Source: Planctomycetota bacterium
GTDB lineage: Bacteria > Planctomycetota > UBA1135 > UBA2386
Direction of reading: 5' to 3'
Assembly: GCA_016716265.1 (NCBI GenBank)
Contig: JADJWQ010000001.1
Location: forward strand, 124,001 to 188,000
Length of the DNA: 64,000 nucleotides
The translations under genes were made by a program, and so were the position numbers. This document shows positions 26,129 through 34,046 of this stretch, one piece after another. Each line of letters starts with the position of its first letter. Position 1 is the first letter of the stretch. The notes under the pieces were generated by a model that saw nothing but the letters and a program-made list of their open reading frames with translations, was not told the DNA's origin and did no database searches.

Positions 26129-27514
26129 ATGACCATGCCCCGTCGTTCGCTCTGCCTGTTCGCCGCGGCGCTCGCCAGCGCGGCTTCCGCCCAGGTCCAG
26201 TGGACCAGCCTCTCGCCCGCCAACGCGCCGCCGCCGCGCGGCGGTCATCGCGTCGTCGACGCCGGCCCGCTCGGCGCCGTGCTGTTCGGCGGCCAGAACG
26301 CCAGCACCTACTACGGCGACACCTGGAACTGGACCGGCACCGACTGGGTGCAGGCCAGCCCGATCGCCTCGCCGTCGAATCGCGCGCACTTCGTGATGTG
26401 CTACGACCCGCGCAACAACAACGTCGTGCTGTTCTCGGGCTGGACCGGTGGCAGCTACCCGGCCGACACCTGGCTGTACGACGGCCAGACCTGGACCAGG
26501 GCCGCGGGCACCACCCCGCCCGGCCGGGATTGGGCCGGCATGGCATATGACCCGATCTCGCAGCGCGTGATCCTGTACGGCGGACACGACTGGCAGCGCT
26601 CGACCGCCGGTCAGCCGAACTACGACGACACCTGGGCGTGGGACGGCCAGGCCTGGACGCAGCTGACGCCGATCAACGTGCCGCCGCACCGTTGGGGCCA
26701 CGCGATGGCGCTCGACCAAGGCCTCGGCGTGATCGTCATGCACGGTGGCACCGCCGGCAACGACACCTGGCTGTGGACCGGCGCCGACTGGCTGCAGGTC
26801 CCGACCGCGAACGCACCGCCGGCGCGCACCCGCCCCGGCGCGGCACACGATCCGCTGCGCCAGCGCTTGGTGCTGTGGGGCGGCTCGGTGGGCGGAGCGG
26901 CCGCCTCCGACGTCTGGGAGTTCGACGGCAACGACTGGACCCAGCGGACGCCATCCGGGACGGCGCCGGCGGTGTCCGATACCTCGGGCATCTTCGACGG
27001 CGGGCTGGGTGCGATCGTGAACTTCGGTGGCGCGTTGGTCCCGAACCGCAGCAGCACGTCGAACGCCACCGACGCCTACGGTCCGGTGTCGCCCGCGACC
27101 GCGCGGACCTTCGGCAGCGGTTGCGCCGGCAGCGCCGGTGTCCCGGCGATCGATGCGAGTCGGCTCGCGTGGCTCGGCGGGAGCTACGAGGTCACGGTCC
27201 GCTCGACCCCGCCGTCGACCTCGCTGTGGTTCGTCGTCGGCGGCTCGAACACCCGCACGACGACGGGTCTGTCGCTGCCGTTCCCGCTGGGCGTGGTGGG
27301 CATGCCCGGCTGTGATCTGCTGATCGATCCGGAGATCTCGCTCGGGCGGATGGCGAACGCCAGCGGCGAGGCCAGCTTCCGGCTCGGCATCCCGGCGCTG
27401 CCGGTCCTGCTCGGGGTCTCGATCTACGCGCAGAGCCTCGTGGTCTCCCCCGGCGCGAACGTGCTCGGCGTCATCACGTCGGACGCGAGCGAGCACGTGT
27501 TCGGCGGCCGCTGA
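26129..27514 (+). CDS. Secreted kelch-repeat protein with the recurrent C-terminal domain
   Basis: A 461-residue exported protein. The first 21 residues form a signal peptide (SLCLFAAALASAASAQ). Residues about 25-320 form six or so kelch-type units with the pattern YDPISQRVILYGG, then DTWAWDGQAW. This is enough for one beta-propeller. The last 135 residues (from ~326) form the recurrent C-terminal domain: TFGSGCAGSAGVPAI, LPFPLGVVGMPGCDLLID, and LLGVSIYAQSLVVSPG. It is a paralogue of the kelch proteins at 18228-21245 and 31522-32955. The ATG at 26129 is followed by a second at 26135; neither has a strong ribosome site. A surface-exposed binding role is likely but unproven. Confidence 0.88.
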   Translation: MTMPRRSLCLFAAALASAASAQVQWTSLSPANAPPPRGGHRVVDAGPLGAVLFGGQNASTYYGDTWNWTGTDWVQASPIASPSNRAHFVMCYDPRNNNVVLFSGWTGGSYPADTWLYDGQTWTRAAGTTPPGRDWAGMAYDPISQRVILYGGHDWQRSTAGQPNYDDTWAWDGQAWTQLTPINVPPHRWGHAMALDQGLGVIVMHGGTAGNDTWLWTGADWLQVPTANAPPARTRPGAAHDPLRQRLVLWGGSVGGAAASDVWEFDGNDWTQRTPSGTAPAVSDTSGIFDGGLGAIVNFGGALVPNRSSTSNATDAYGPVSPATARTFGSGCAGSAGVPAIDASRLAWLGGSYEVTVRSTPPSTSLWFVVGGSNTRTTTGLSLPFPLGVVGMPGCDLLIDPEISLGRMANASGEASFRLGIPALPVLLGVSIYAQSLVVSPGANVLGVITSDASEHVFGGR

Positions 27515-27588
27515 GCGACCGCCGTCCGCGCCGTTGCGCGATCCCCGGCGAGCCCCGCCTTGTCGAGCGAGCGGCCCGACGTCGGTCG

Positions 27589-27804
27589 TCAGTCGCCGTG
27601 GACCGGCTGGAGCTGACGGGACAGCGACACGCGGGCGATGCCGCAGGGGTCGGTGTCCGGCGTGAAGACGGCGAACTGCACGCTCAGCGCCGCGCCGAAC
27701 AGGCTCGGGTCGCAGCTTGCGGTCAGCGGCAGGCTCGCGTTGCCCGAGCCGCCGACCGCAATGCCGAGGCCGGCCTCGCACCGCCGGACCGTCCGGGGTT
27801 TCAC
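27589..27804 (-). pseudogene. Relic of a secreted protein: C-terminal domain fragment
   Basis: About 70 codons before a TGA at 27589-27591 read like the end of the recurrent C-terminal domain: GLGIAVGGSGNASLPL, PSLFGAALSVQFAVFTPD and CGIARVSLSRQL. Upstream of about 27804 the frame loses all protein character and no start or signal peptide remains. It lies 75 bases from the end of a kelch gene that carries the same domain, in the opposite orientation. I read it as the remains of a deleted paralogue. Confidence 0.6.
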
Positions 27805-28014
27805 GCTCGGCTCGCGTGTTCGACGCTCGGCAGGTGCACGTCGACCCATCGCGCCCGAAGTCTCGCAGGCCCGCGTTTCACCGGTGCGAGCCACTCCCCA
27901 AGTGCCGGTTCCATGGCGCCGACCTGCTGCGGACCATTCACCAGGATTCTGCTGTGGCCACAGAAGTCGCTGACCCGAGCGACGTCGCGGCGGGATCTCG
28001 TGAATGGACCGGGC

Positions 28015-28020
28015 TAGAAT
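28015..28020 (+). promoter_or_regulatory. -10 box of the transglutaminase-like gene
   Basis: TAGAAT matches the sigma-70 -10 consensus well and lies about 60 bases before the start. A GAGGAG ribosome site follows at 28065-28070. No clear -35 box is seen 17 bases upstream. Confidence 0.5.
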
Positions 28021-28081
28021 CCGCCCCGCGGGCCCGCGGGGCCAGTCACGGGCCGTCGTGTTCCGAGGAGTTGATGACGTG

Positions 28082-30220
28082 ATGACGATGAAGACTCTCG
28101 CCCTGTCCTGCGTGACGCTGATGGCCCTGGCGACCGGAGCGCCGGCCGCCGCCGCACCGCAGAAGGCGCCCACGCAAGACGAGCTGACCACGACTGGGCG
28201 CAGGCTCGAGGCGGACTACGCCGGTCAGCTCGAGGCACTGCGCTCGCGGATCCGGGCCGACCTGCCGAGGATCCCGGAGCGCCGCAGGAACGAGTATCTC
28301 GAGGCCCGCGCCGCCGAGAAGGCCGCAGAGGCGGCGCTGAAGGCCGCGCAGGAGGCCCTCGGCAAGGTCGCGGCGGCCCAGGCGCTCGTCGATCACGCCA
28401 AGGGCAAGTGGATCGGCGGCGCCGACCAGGGCATCGCAAAGGCCCGCGAGCTGCTCGCACGGGCGACGACGCAGGCCGAGCGCGACGCGGCGGAGGCGGA
28501 GCTCGCCAGGTGGCAGGTCAACCGGCAAGAGGGTCTGGCGGCCCTCGCGGAGCGGCAGGCCGCCCTGGACGCAGCGTTGCGCGAGCAGCCCGAGCTGACG
28601 AGGGCCGTTGCAGCGGCCGAGGCCGCGCTCGCCGCGTCGCGGACCCGCGTGACGAAGGCGCTCGACGACCTCGGGCTGACCTCGTTCCTGACGAGCAGCC
28701 GGCTGGACGCGCAGCTCGCGAAGTTCGTCGTTCTGTTCGAGGCCACGCCGCGCGGGCTGGCACTGTTCGCGCAGCGCGGGAAGTCGGAGGAGCAGCTCGT
28801 CGAGCGGCTGCTGGGCGACGACGACCTGCTGCTGCAGATGGCCGTGGCGGACGGTGCGAGCGGCGGTGCATATGGCCGCGCAATGGAGATCTACACGCAG
28901 ATCCAGACCGCGAGCCCGCGCGCCGGACAGGGCGCGCTGCAGCGTCTGGCGCTCGCGATCGCATTGGAGCACGCGGTGCCCGTGGTGCAGCGGAACCCGG
29001 CTACCGAGACCACGGCGCCCGCGACGGTGGACCCCGTCGCGCGCTACCGGCACTACGAGAAGGCGTTCCTCGACGGCGAGCTCGACCCGGCCTTCGGCGT
29101 CCACAGCGTTTGGGACTACCGGATGGTCGTCGACGGCGACGAGCCGGACGAGACGCTCGCGTGGGGCCGCGAGATGCTCCGCAGCTACCGGCCCGACCAC
29201 GTCTACACGTCGGACACCCGCTGGCGCTACGTCGAGGCGGTCCGGACCGAGATCCGCTACGGGTCGCAGGACAACCAGTACGACCGGCCGGATCTGCAGT
29301 TCTACCAGAACATCCTGATGAACGGCGGCGTGTGCGGCCGGCGGGCGTTCTTCGGGCGCTTCATGCTGCGCGCGTTCGGCGTTCCGACCACGGCCCGGCC
29401 GCAGCGAGGTCACGCTGCGCTCGTCCATTGGACGCCGGACGGTTGGGTCGTCTGCCTCGGCGCGGGCTGGGGCTCCGGCTGGACCAAGACGCGCTACGAC
29501 CGGGACCTCGACTTCCTCGCGACCACGCAGGCGCGCGCGGACGAGGCTGCCTACCTGCAGGTGAAGCGCGCCCAGTGGATCGGCGACGTCGAGGGCGAGA
29601 AGCGCGTGTTCGGGCTGCTCTCCGGCAATCCCGGCTTCTGGTACGGCGTGGCGCTCCATCGCCAGCGCGCGATCGTCGAGGCGACCGGCGCCACGCCCCT
29701 CGCCGCCGTCGGCGAGGAGCTCGCCGAGGCCAACGAGTCAAGGGTGCAATACGCCGTCGAGGCCGCGACCGTGACCGCAGTCGATCGTGAGATCGCCGTC
29801 AGCGAGGACGGCGTCATCACGATCCCCGCGGTCGCGTGCAGCACGCCGACGAAGAGCACGGGCAAGATCCTGTTCCTGCCGAGCAACCTCGGCGGCAAGC
29901 AGCTGCACTACAACCGCAATGGTGGCGCCCAGGACTTCGAGTACACCTTCGACGCGCCCGCGGCAGGCCGCTACCACCTCACCGCGCGCGTCGCGACACC
30001 GAGCTGGCAGCAGCACCTGCTGATCGCGGTCAACGGCGCCGCCACGCCCGTCGACCTCGCGCTGCCGCACACGGTCGGCCTGTGGGGCGTGACCGACCCG
30101 GTCGAGATCCAGCTCGTCGCCGGCCGCAACGTGCTGCACTTCTCGCACCGGAGCGACGGCTACGAGAAGGGGTTCTCGCTGCGCGACATCACGCTGACGC
30201 CTGCGCACCGCCAGGACTAG
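28082..30220 (+). CDS. Secreted transglutaminase-like protein with coiled coil and C-terminal beta domain
   Basis: A 712-residue exported protein. A signal peptide (LALSCVTLMALATGAPAAAA) is followed by Ala/Glu/Arg-rich helices at about 25-215, probably a coiled coil. The central part (about 290-500) resembles a transglutaminase-like cysteine peptidase fold: NGGVCGRRAFFGRFML has a cysteine at a helix start, RGHAALVHWTPDGWVV has a histidine, and an acidic residue follows the CLGAGWGSGW turn. The last 130 residues (AGRYHLTARVATPSW, HLLIAVNG, RNVLHFSH) look like a carbohydrate-binding beta-sandwich. The GTG at 28079 has better spacing from GAGGAG (28065-28070) than the ATG at 28082, so the start may be one codon earlier. 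Cell-wall or peptide remodelling is a guess. Confidence 0.78.
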   Translation: MTMKTLALSCVTLMALATGAPAAAAPQKAPTQDELTTTGRRLEADYAGQLEALRSRIRADLPRIPERRRNEYLEARAAEKAAEAALKAAQEALGKVAAAQALVDHAKGKWIGGADQGIAKARELLARATTQAERDAAEAELARWQVNRQEGLAALAERQAALDAALREQPELTRAVAAAEAALAASRTRVTKALDDLGLTSFLTSSRLDAQLAKFVVLFEATPRGLALFAQRGKSEEQLVERLLGDDDLLLQMAVADGASGGAYGRAMEIYTQIQTASPRAGQGALQRLALAIALEHAVPVVQRNPATETTAPATVDPVARYRHYEKAFLDGELDPAFGVHSVWDYRMVVDGDEPDETLAWGREMLRSYRPDHVYTSDTRWRYVEAVRTEIRYGSQDNQYDRPDLQFYQNILMNGGVCGRRAFFGRFMLRAFGVPTTARPQRGHAALVHWTPDGWVVCLGAGWGSGWTKTRYDRDLDFLATTQARADEAAYLQVKRAQWIGDVEGEKRVFGLLSGNPGFWYGVALHRQRAIVEATGATPLAAVGEELAEANESRVQYAVEAATVTAVDREIAVSEDGVITIPAVACSTPTKSTGKILFLPSNLGGKQLHYNRNGGAQDFEYTFDAPAAGRYHLTARVATPSWQQHLLIAVNGAATPVDLALPHTVGLWGVTDPVEIQLVAGRNVLHFSHRSDGYEKGFSLRDITLTPAHRQD

Positions 30221-30519
30221 GCGGCACGCGCGACGAATGGCTGTGGCTCGAGCGCCATCCCGGGCCGCCCTGCGCTGGCGCGGCGAGAGCCGGCTCGCCG
30301 ATCCTCCGGCACCTGTGATGACGTCCTCCAGCGCCGACGCGGTCCGCGATCCAGGAGGCTGGGTCATGGGAGGCGAACCGTTGTCGCTCAATGCAGCGAG
30401 AAACAACGGTACCGCGTCTGCGGAGCGACCAGGATCCTCCTGCGTCCGGTCGACGGCACCCGCTCGCGGAATACGCGGCCAACCCGACCGTCTCAGGGGC
30501 ACCGGGCAGGAGGCAACGC

Positions 30520-30723
30520 ATGATCTCGACAACGACGGCCGGAAGGAGGGCCCTGGCCAACCGGCTGCGGACGACGGCGGCCGAGTTCGATCGGAGCTCG
30601 AGCGGGATTCGACGCCGGGTCGCGCGGCCCGCGCCGCGCGGCACGGCGCCGCGAGTCCGTCAACGTCTGTCGCGCCCGCTGCTGCTCTGGATCGTGGTCG
30701 TGCTCCTGCTGTACGCCGCGTAG
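30520..30723 (+). CDS. Small single-pass membrane protein
   Basis: A 67-residue protein with a basic, Arg/Thr/Ala-rich N-terminal part and a C-terminal membrane segment (PLLLWIVVVLLLYAA) that ends at the stop codon. It has no similarity I recognise. What supports it as a gene is an exact AGGAGG ribosome site at 30508-30513, six bases before the ATG at 30520. This is the best ribosome site in the surrounding 3 kb, and the hydrophobic end is coherent. A C-terminal anchor with a basic cytoplasmic part suggests a tail-anchored protein or a small regulator. It stands alone in an otherwise gene-poor stretch. Confidence 0.55.
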   Translation: MISTTTAGRRALANRLRTTAAEFDRSSSGIRRRVARPAPRGTAPRVRQRLSRPLLLWIVVVLLLYAA

Positions 30724-30766
30724 TCGACGGCCGTCGAAGATCCACGCTGGCAGCTCGCCGACCGTG

Positions 30767-30904
30767 TCAGGTCACGGGCATGTCTCCGGCAGACCAGTGC
30801 CCCGCGCCGGAGATCGGTCCGCCGGGCGCGTCGAGCATGACGACGTGGCCCGGCAGGATGTCGTTGGGGCTGCCAGGCCCGTAGTTCACCCAGGAGCCGC
30901 AGCT
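30767..30904 (-). pseudogene. Orphan C-terminal gene fragment
   Basis: Before a TGA at 30767-30769, about 45 codons read like a real protein end: CGSWVNYGPGSPNDILPGHV, then VMLDAPGG and GHWSAGDMPVT. Gly, Pro, Asn and Trp are spaced as in a folded domain rather than as in random GC-rich frames. Upstream of ~30907 the frame becomes Arg/Ser-rich and no start is found. I do not recognise the family. It appears to be the surviving 3' end of a lost gene. Confidence 0.45.
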
Positions 30905-31521
30905 CGGCGAGCGAACTGAGTGTGCGGCTCGGGTCCATCCTCAGCATCACCGAGCCGTGCGACGGCGACTCGGCGGACGTCGAAGGCGAGACCGCGAGGT
31001 CGTCCACATACCTGCCGATATGTGGGAACACGAAGGCTCCATGTCGAGGCGCATCGGGAGCCGAGGCGCGGTCGGGAGCCCGAACGCCCTGGACGACGGC
31101 GAGGCGACGGGGTCAGACCGAGGAGTTCCCGCAGCCCACCGCCTACCCGTGACCGTGAGGTGCAGAGCCTGGTCGTGGCGCAAGGACTCATCAGAACGCG
31201 ACGGTGAGCGCTCCGCGATTTCGAGCGGGCCACAGCCACGGGTCATCGGGCCGCGCCCGCGGCGCGGCGACGAGCGGGAGTTCGCAGGGCGGGTCCAGGG
31301 TCCAGCCGAGTGACGATCCGCACCATCGTGCGCGCTTCGGTGATGAACGCCAGCAGCTGGCGACTCGCGGCGGTTCGAGCAGTACGGATCCCGGTGCGCC
31401 TGGCGGCAGGCGCTCCTCGATGACGAACTCGAAGTCGCGTCGTCGTGTCGGCCTCGAGGCGGCGACTGCCTCGACGCCCGCCGGGGCCCGGGTCGAGGCA
31501 GGAGTCGCCGGGCGGCTCGCT
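30905..31521 (-). other. Gene-poor stretch with possible relic sequence
   Basis: About 600 bases without an intact gene. On the minus strand, two short phrases in different frames near 31300-31450 have protein-like composition: RRDFEFVIEERLPPGAPGSV, then LLAFITEARTMVRIVTRL followed by a stop. They could be one frameshifted gene remnant. No start, signal peptide or repeat is seen. Together with the neighbouring fragments this looks like decaying sequence. Confidence 0.35.
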
Positions 31522-32955
31522 CTACAGCTCGCCGAGGGTGACCTTGGCGTACTTCGAGTTGGCGGCGGTCGGCGGCGCGCCGAGCTCGACCTGCACGTTC
31601 TGGACGTAGAAGCTGATGCCCACGAGCGACGGGGCGTTCGGGAACGGCAGCGACAACGTCGCGCTCGTGCCCGCGGCGCCCATCGGGATGCTGAACAGGT
31701 CGGTGGAGATCTGCAGGGAGCAGCCCGCGCCCGAGCCCGGCAGGATCAGCGCGAAGGGAATCGGCAGCGGGACGCTACCGAGGAAGGTGTCCGACAAGCC
31801 CGCCACGGCGAGCGACTGGGCGCCCGGCGTCAGGTTGCCGAAGTCGATGTCCAGCGTCGCGTTGATCGCGGGCATGTCCATCGAAGAGATGGTCGCCGTC
31901 TGCTGCGCGCTCGTCGGGCAGTCCGTACCCATGACGGTGAAGGTGCCCCAGGTCTGCGGGCCGTGGTGCCAGGTGCGGTTCCGCGCGCCATTGGTCTCGT
32001 TCATCGGCCCGGCCACACCCACGTTCAGGGCGCCGACCCAATGGGCGCCGCCGTTGCGGCAGGAGGGCGCCCCGGCGACCGAGATGTCCGTCCAGTCGAC
32101 GCCATCGAACTGCCAGGTCACGTTGGTGCCGTTGCCACCGTTGCCGCCGTGCACGATCACCTTGTCGGTGATCGGGTTGTAGTAGGACAGATGACCGGTG
32201 ACCCCCGTGCCCGCATATGGGATGGTCGCCGTGGTGATCTGGGACCAGGTGAAGGTGTTGAGGTCGAAACGATACGTGTCGGAGCCTGCGGTCCCGTTCA
32301 CCACGCCGCCGAAGAGGATCAGGTCGTCGTGCGGCGCCGGGCGGTAGACCATCGAGTGGTTGTTGACCGCCGGGCCCGTGCTGCTCAGCAGGACCCAGTC
32401 GGTGCCGACCCAGAGCCAGGTCTCGTTGGACGTGTAGCCGGTGCCGCTCGCGTCCCAGGCCGAGCCGCCGTGGAAGATCACGCCGACACCGGGGAAGTAC
32501 ACCGCCGAGCCGTTCATCAGCCAGCGCGGGTCGGGGACGGTGCTCGGGCTCATCTGGACCCAGCCGTTGGTGGCGTCCCACTCCCAGGTCTGGTTGTCAT
32601 AGTTGGCCCAGACACCGCCGGTGCCCTTGCCGGAGAAGACGACGAGCTTGCCGCGCACGGAGTCGTAGGCCATGACGCCGCCCACGCGGGTGCCAGCGCC
32701 GGAGCCGGACGGGGTCAGCTGGGTCCAGGCCGTGCCGTTCCAGGACCAGAGGTCGTCGCGACCGGTGGTCGTCGTGCCACTCTGGCCGCCGTACATGTAG
32801 TAGACGACGCCGTCGGTAGCCGTGAAGGTGCGCTCGCGGAGGAGCGGCAGCGAGCCGGAGGGAGACTGCTGGGTCCACGGGACGGACTGGGCGGAAACCC
32901 CCGCGGCCATGACGGCGAGGGAAGAGAACAGGGCGATCCTGGCGATCTCGGACAT
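31522..32955 (-). CDS. Secreted kelch-like protein with the recurrent C-terminal domain
   Basis: A 477-residue exported protein, paralogous to the kelch proteins at 18228-21245 and 26129-27514. A signal peptide (IALFSSLAVMAAGVSAQ) is followed by about six kelch-type units with DLWSWNGTAWTQL, AYDSVRGKLVVFSG, NETWLWVGTDW and DLILFGG marks. The last 140 residues (from about 336) are the recurrent domain: GTDCPTSAQQTATISS, LGSVPLPIPFAL, GAGCSLQIS and LVGISFYVQNVQVEL. The ATG at 32955 is the start that gives a standard signal peptide, although the frame stays open further upstream. Base and codon use match the neighbours. Confidence 0.87.
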   Translation of the reverse strand: MSEIARIALFSSLAVMAAGVSAQSVPWTQQSPSGSLPLLRERTFTATDGVVYYMYGGQSGTTTTGRDDLWSWNGTAWTQLTPSGSGAGTRVGGVMAYDSVRGKLVVFSGKGTGGVWANYDNQTWEWDATNGWVQMSPSTVPDPRWLMNGSAVYFPGVGVIFHGGSAWDASGTGYTSNETWLWVGTDWVLLSSTGPAVNNHSMVYRPAPHDDLILFGGVVNGTAGSDTYRFDLNTFTWSQITTATIPYAGTGVTGHLSYYNPITDKVIVHGGNGGNGTNVTWQFDGVDWTDISVAGAPSCRNGGAHWVGALNVGVAGPMNETNGARNRTWHHGPQTWGTFTVMGTDCPTSAQQTATISSMDMPAINATLDIDFGNLTPGAQSLAVAGLSDTFLGSVPLPIPFALILPGSGAGCSLQISTDLFSIPMGAAGTSATLSLPFPNAPSLVGISFYVQNVQVELGAPPTAANSKYAKVTLGEL

Positions 32956-33106
32956 GTCTCGGGTTCGGGTTCGTGGAAAGGGACTGGTAGCGATGAGCCG
33001 GGGTGCAGAAGCCTGAGACAAGGAATCCGAAGCGTGGAGGAAATTGAGCGGCGCGCGGCACTCGGCCTGCCGAAATCGCGATGCGCAGCGGCAGCCGACC
33101 GTCCGC

Positions 33107-33736
33107 TCAGCGGATCTCGAGGATGCCCGCGAGTCGGTTGCGAAGTGTCGGCACGGCGGGCGCCTGGTTCACGGTCGCTGAGATCGGCTCGTTCCAGAGC
33201 GGCAGGTCCTGGTCGCAGACGCCGCCGAGGGCCGCGGCCATGAACGCGCGCGCCTTCGCGCCGATCGACTTCACCCGTCCGGACACCATCGCAGGCTCGG
33301 CATCCAGCCGCAGGTCCGACCAGGTCAGCCAGCACAGCTCCTCGCGCCGCAGACCGGCGAACACCGCGATCGCGACCACCGGTGCGATCACTTCCCCCGC
33401 GGCGGCCGCCAGCAGCCTCTCGATCTCCTCGAGCGACAGGTCGCGCGGCTCACGCTCGGGCAGCCGCAGGCGCCGCGCGACGGCGACGGGATTGCGCTCG
33501 ACGACCAGCGGGGCCACTGGCCCCACTGCCACCGAGCCACCCATCGGCGCACCGACGGCCTGCAGCTCCGCGTGCAGCAGCTCCAACTCCTTCCGCTTCC
33601 GCAGCGCTTCCGCGACCTTGCGGTTGTCGGTGTGCAGGCTCTCCCGACGCCGCGCTCCACCGACCCGGTAGCGGATCCACCAGACCCGCTGTCTGCGGTA
33701 CATCGTGACCACGACCCGTCCGATCCGGGTGGTCAC
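33107..33736 (-). pseudogene. Truncated tyrosine recombinase (phage-type integrase)
   Basis: A 209-codon frame that begins like an integrase arm-binding domain (MYRRQRVWWIRYRVGG, then RRESLHTDNRKVAEALRKRK). It then jumps over most of the core-binding domain to the catalytic fold (SLEEIERLLAAAAG, FAGLRREELCWLTWSDLRLD), where the first catalytic arginine is present in GLRREE. The HxxR motif and the nucleophilic tyrosine are missing, and the last 70 codons have no integrase character. It should be inactive. It lies downstream of the 3' end of an initiator tRNA gene on the same strand, the usual place for an integrase after insertion into a tRNA gene. Confidence 0.75.
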
Positions 33737-33826
33737 CCCACCAGACCCCGGCGAGCTCTCGAGAGAGGGGGCTCATCGTGAGCGCGATCCGAGCGCAGTG
33801 CTCACCGAGCGGCCCGGAAACGAAGC

Positions 33827-33858
33827 AGGGTGGCCAGACCTGAAGGCCTGACCACCCT
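33827..33858 (-). terminator. Hairpin downstream of the tRNA gene
   Basis: A 15-bp stem with two mismatches (33827-33841 against 33844-33858) and a 2-base loop lies 15 bases past the 3' end of the tRNA on the minus strand. GCTTCGTTT follows it in the direction of transcription. Position and stability fit an intrinsic terminator. Confidence 0.65.
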
Positions 33859-33872
33859 GAACTCACGTCGTT

Positions 33873-33946
<74 letters not shown>

Positions 33947-34046
33947 GTGTGGTGGAGGGGAGAGACTAGCGACGCGCTCCGCTGATTCAAGGGTGCGGCG
34001 TCGATCGGCGCCGGGCGGAGCGACCGCGCGGCGGGACGGCGGGCGG

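Noticed and set aside
31204..33243. Long plus-strand open frame (679 codons) opposite a kelch gene
   Set aside because: The composition is Arg/Ala/Gly/Val-rich without motifs, and the minus strand carries a signal peptide, kelch units and the recurrent domain.
33737..33872. Attachment-site repeat for the integrase
   Set aside because: I could not find a second copy of the tRNA 3' end in the window, so no att pair can be claimed.
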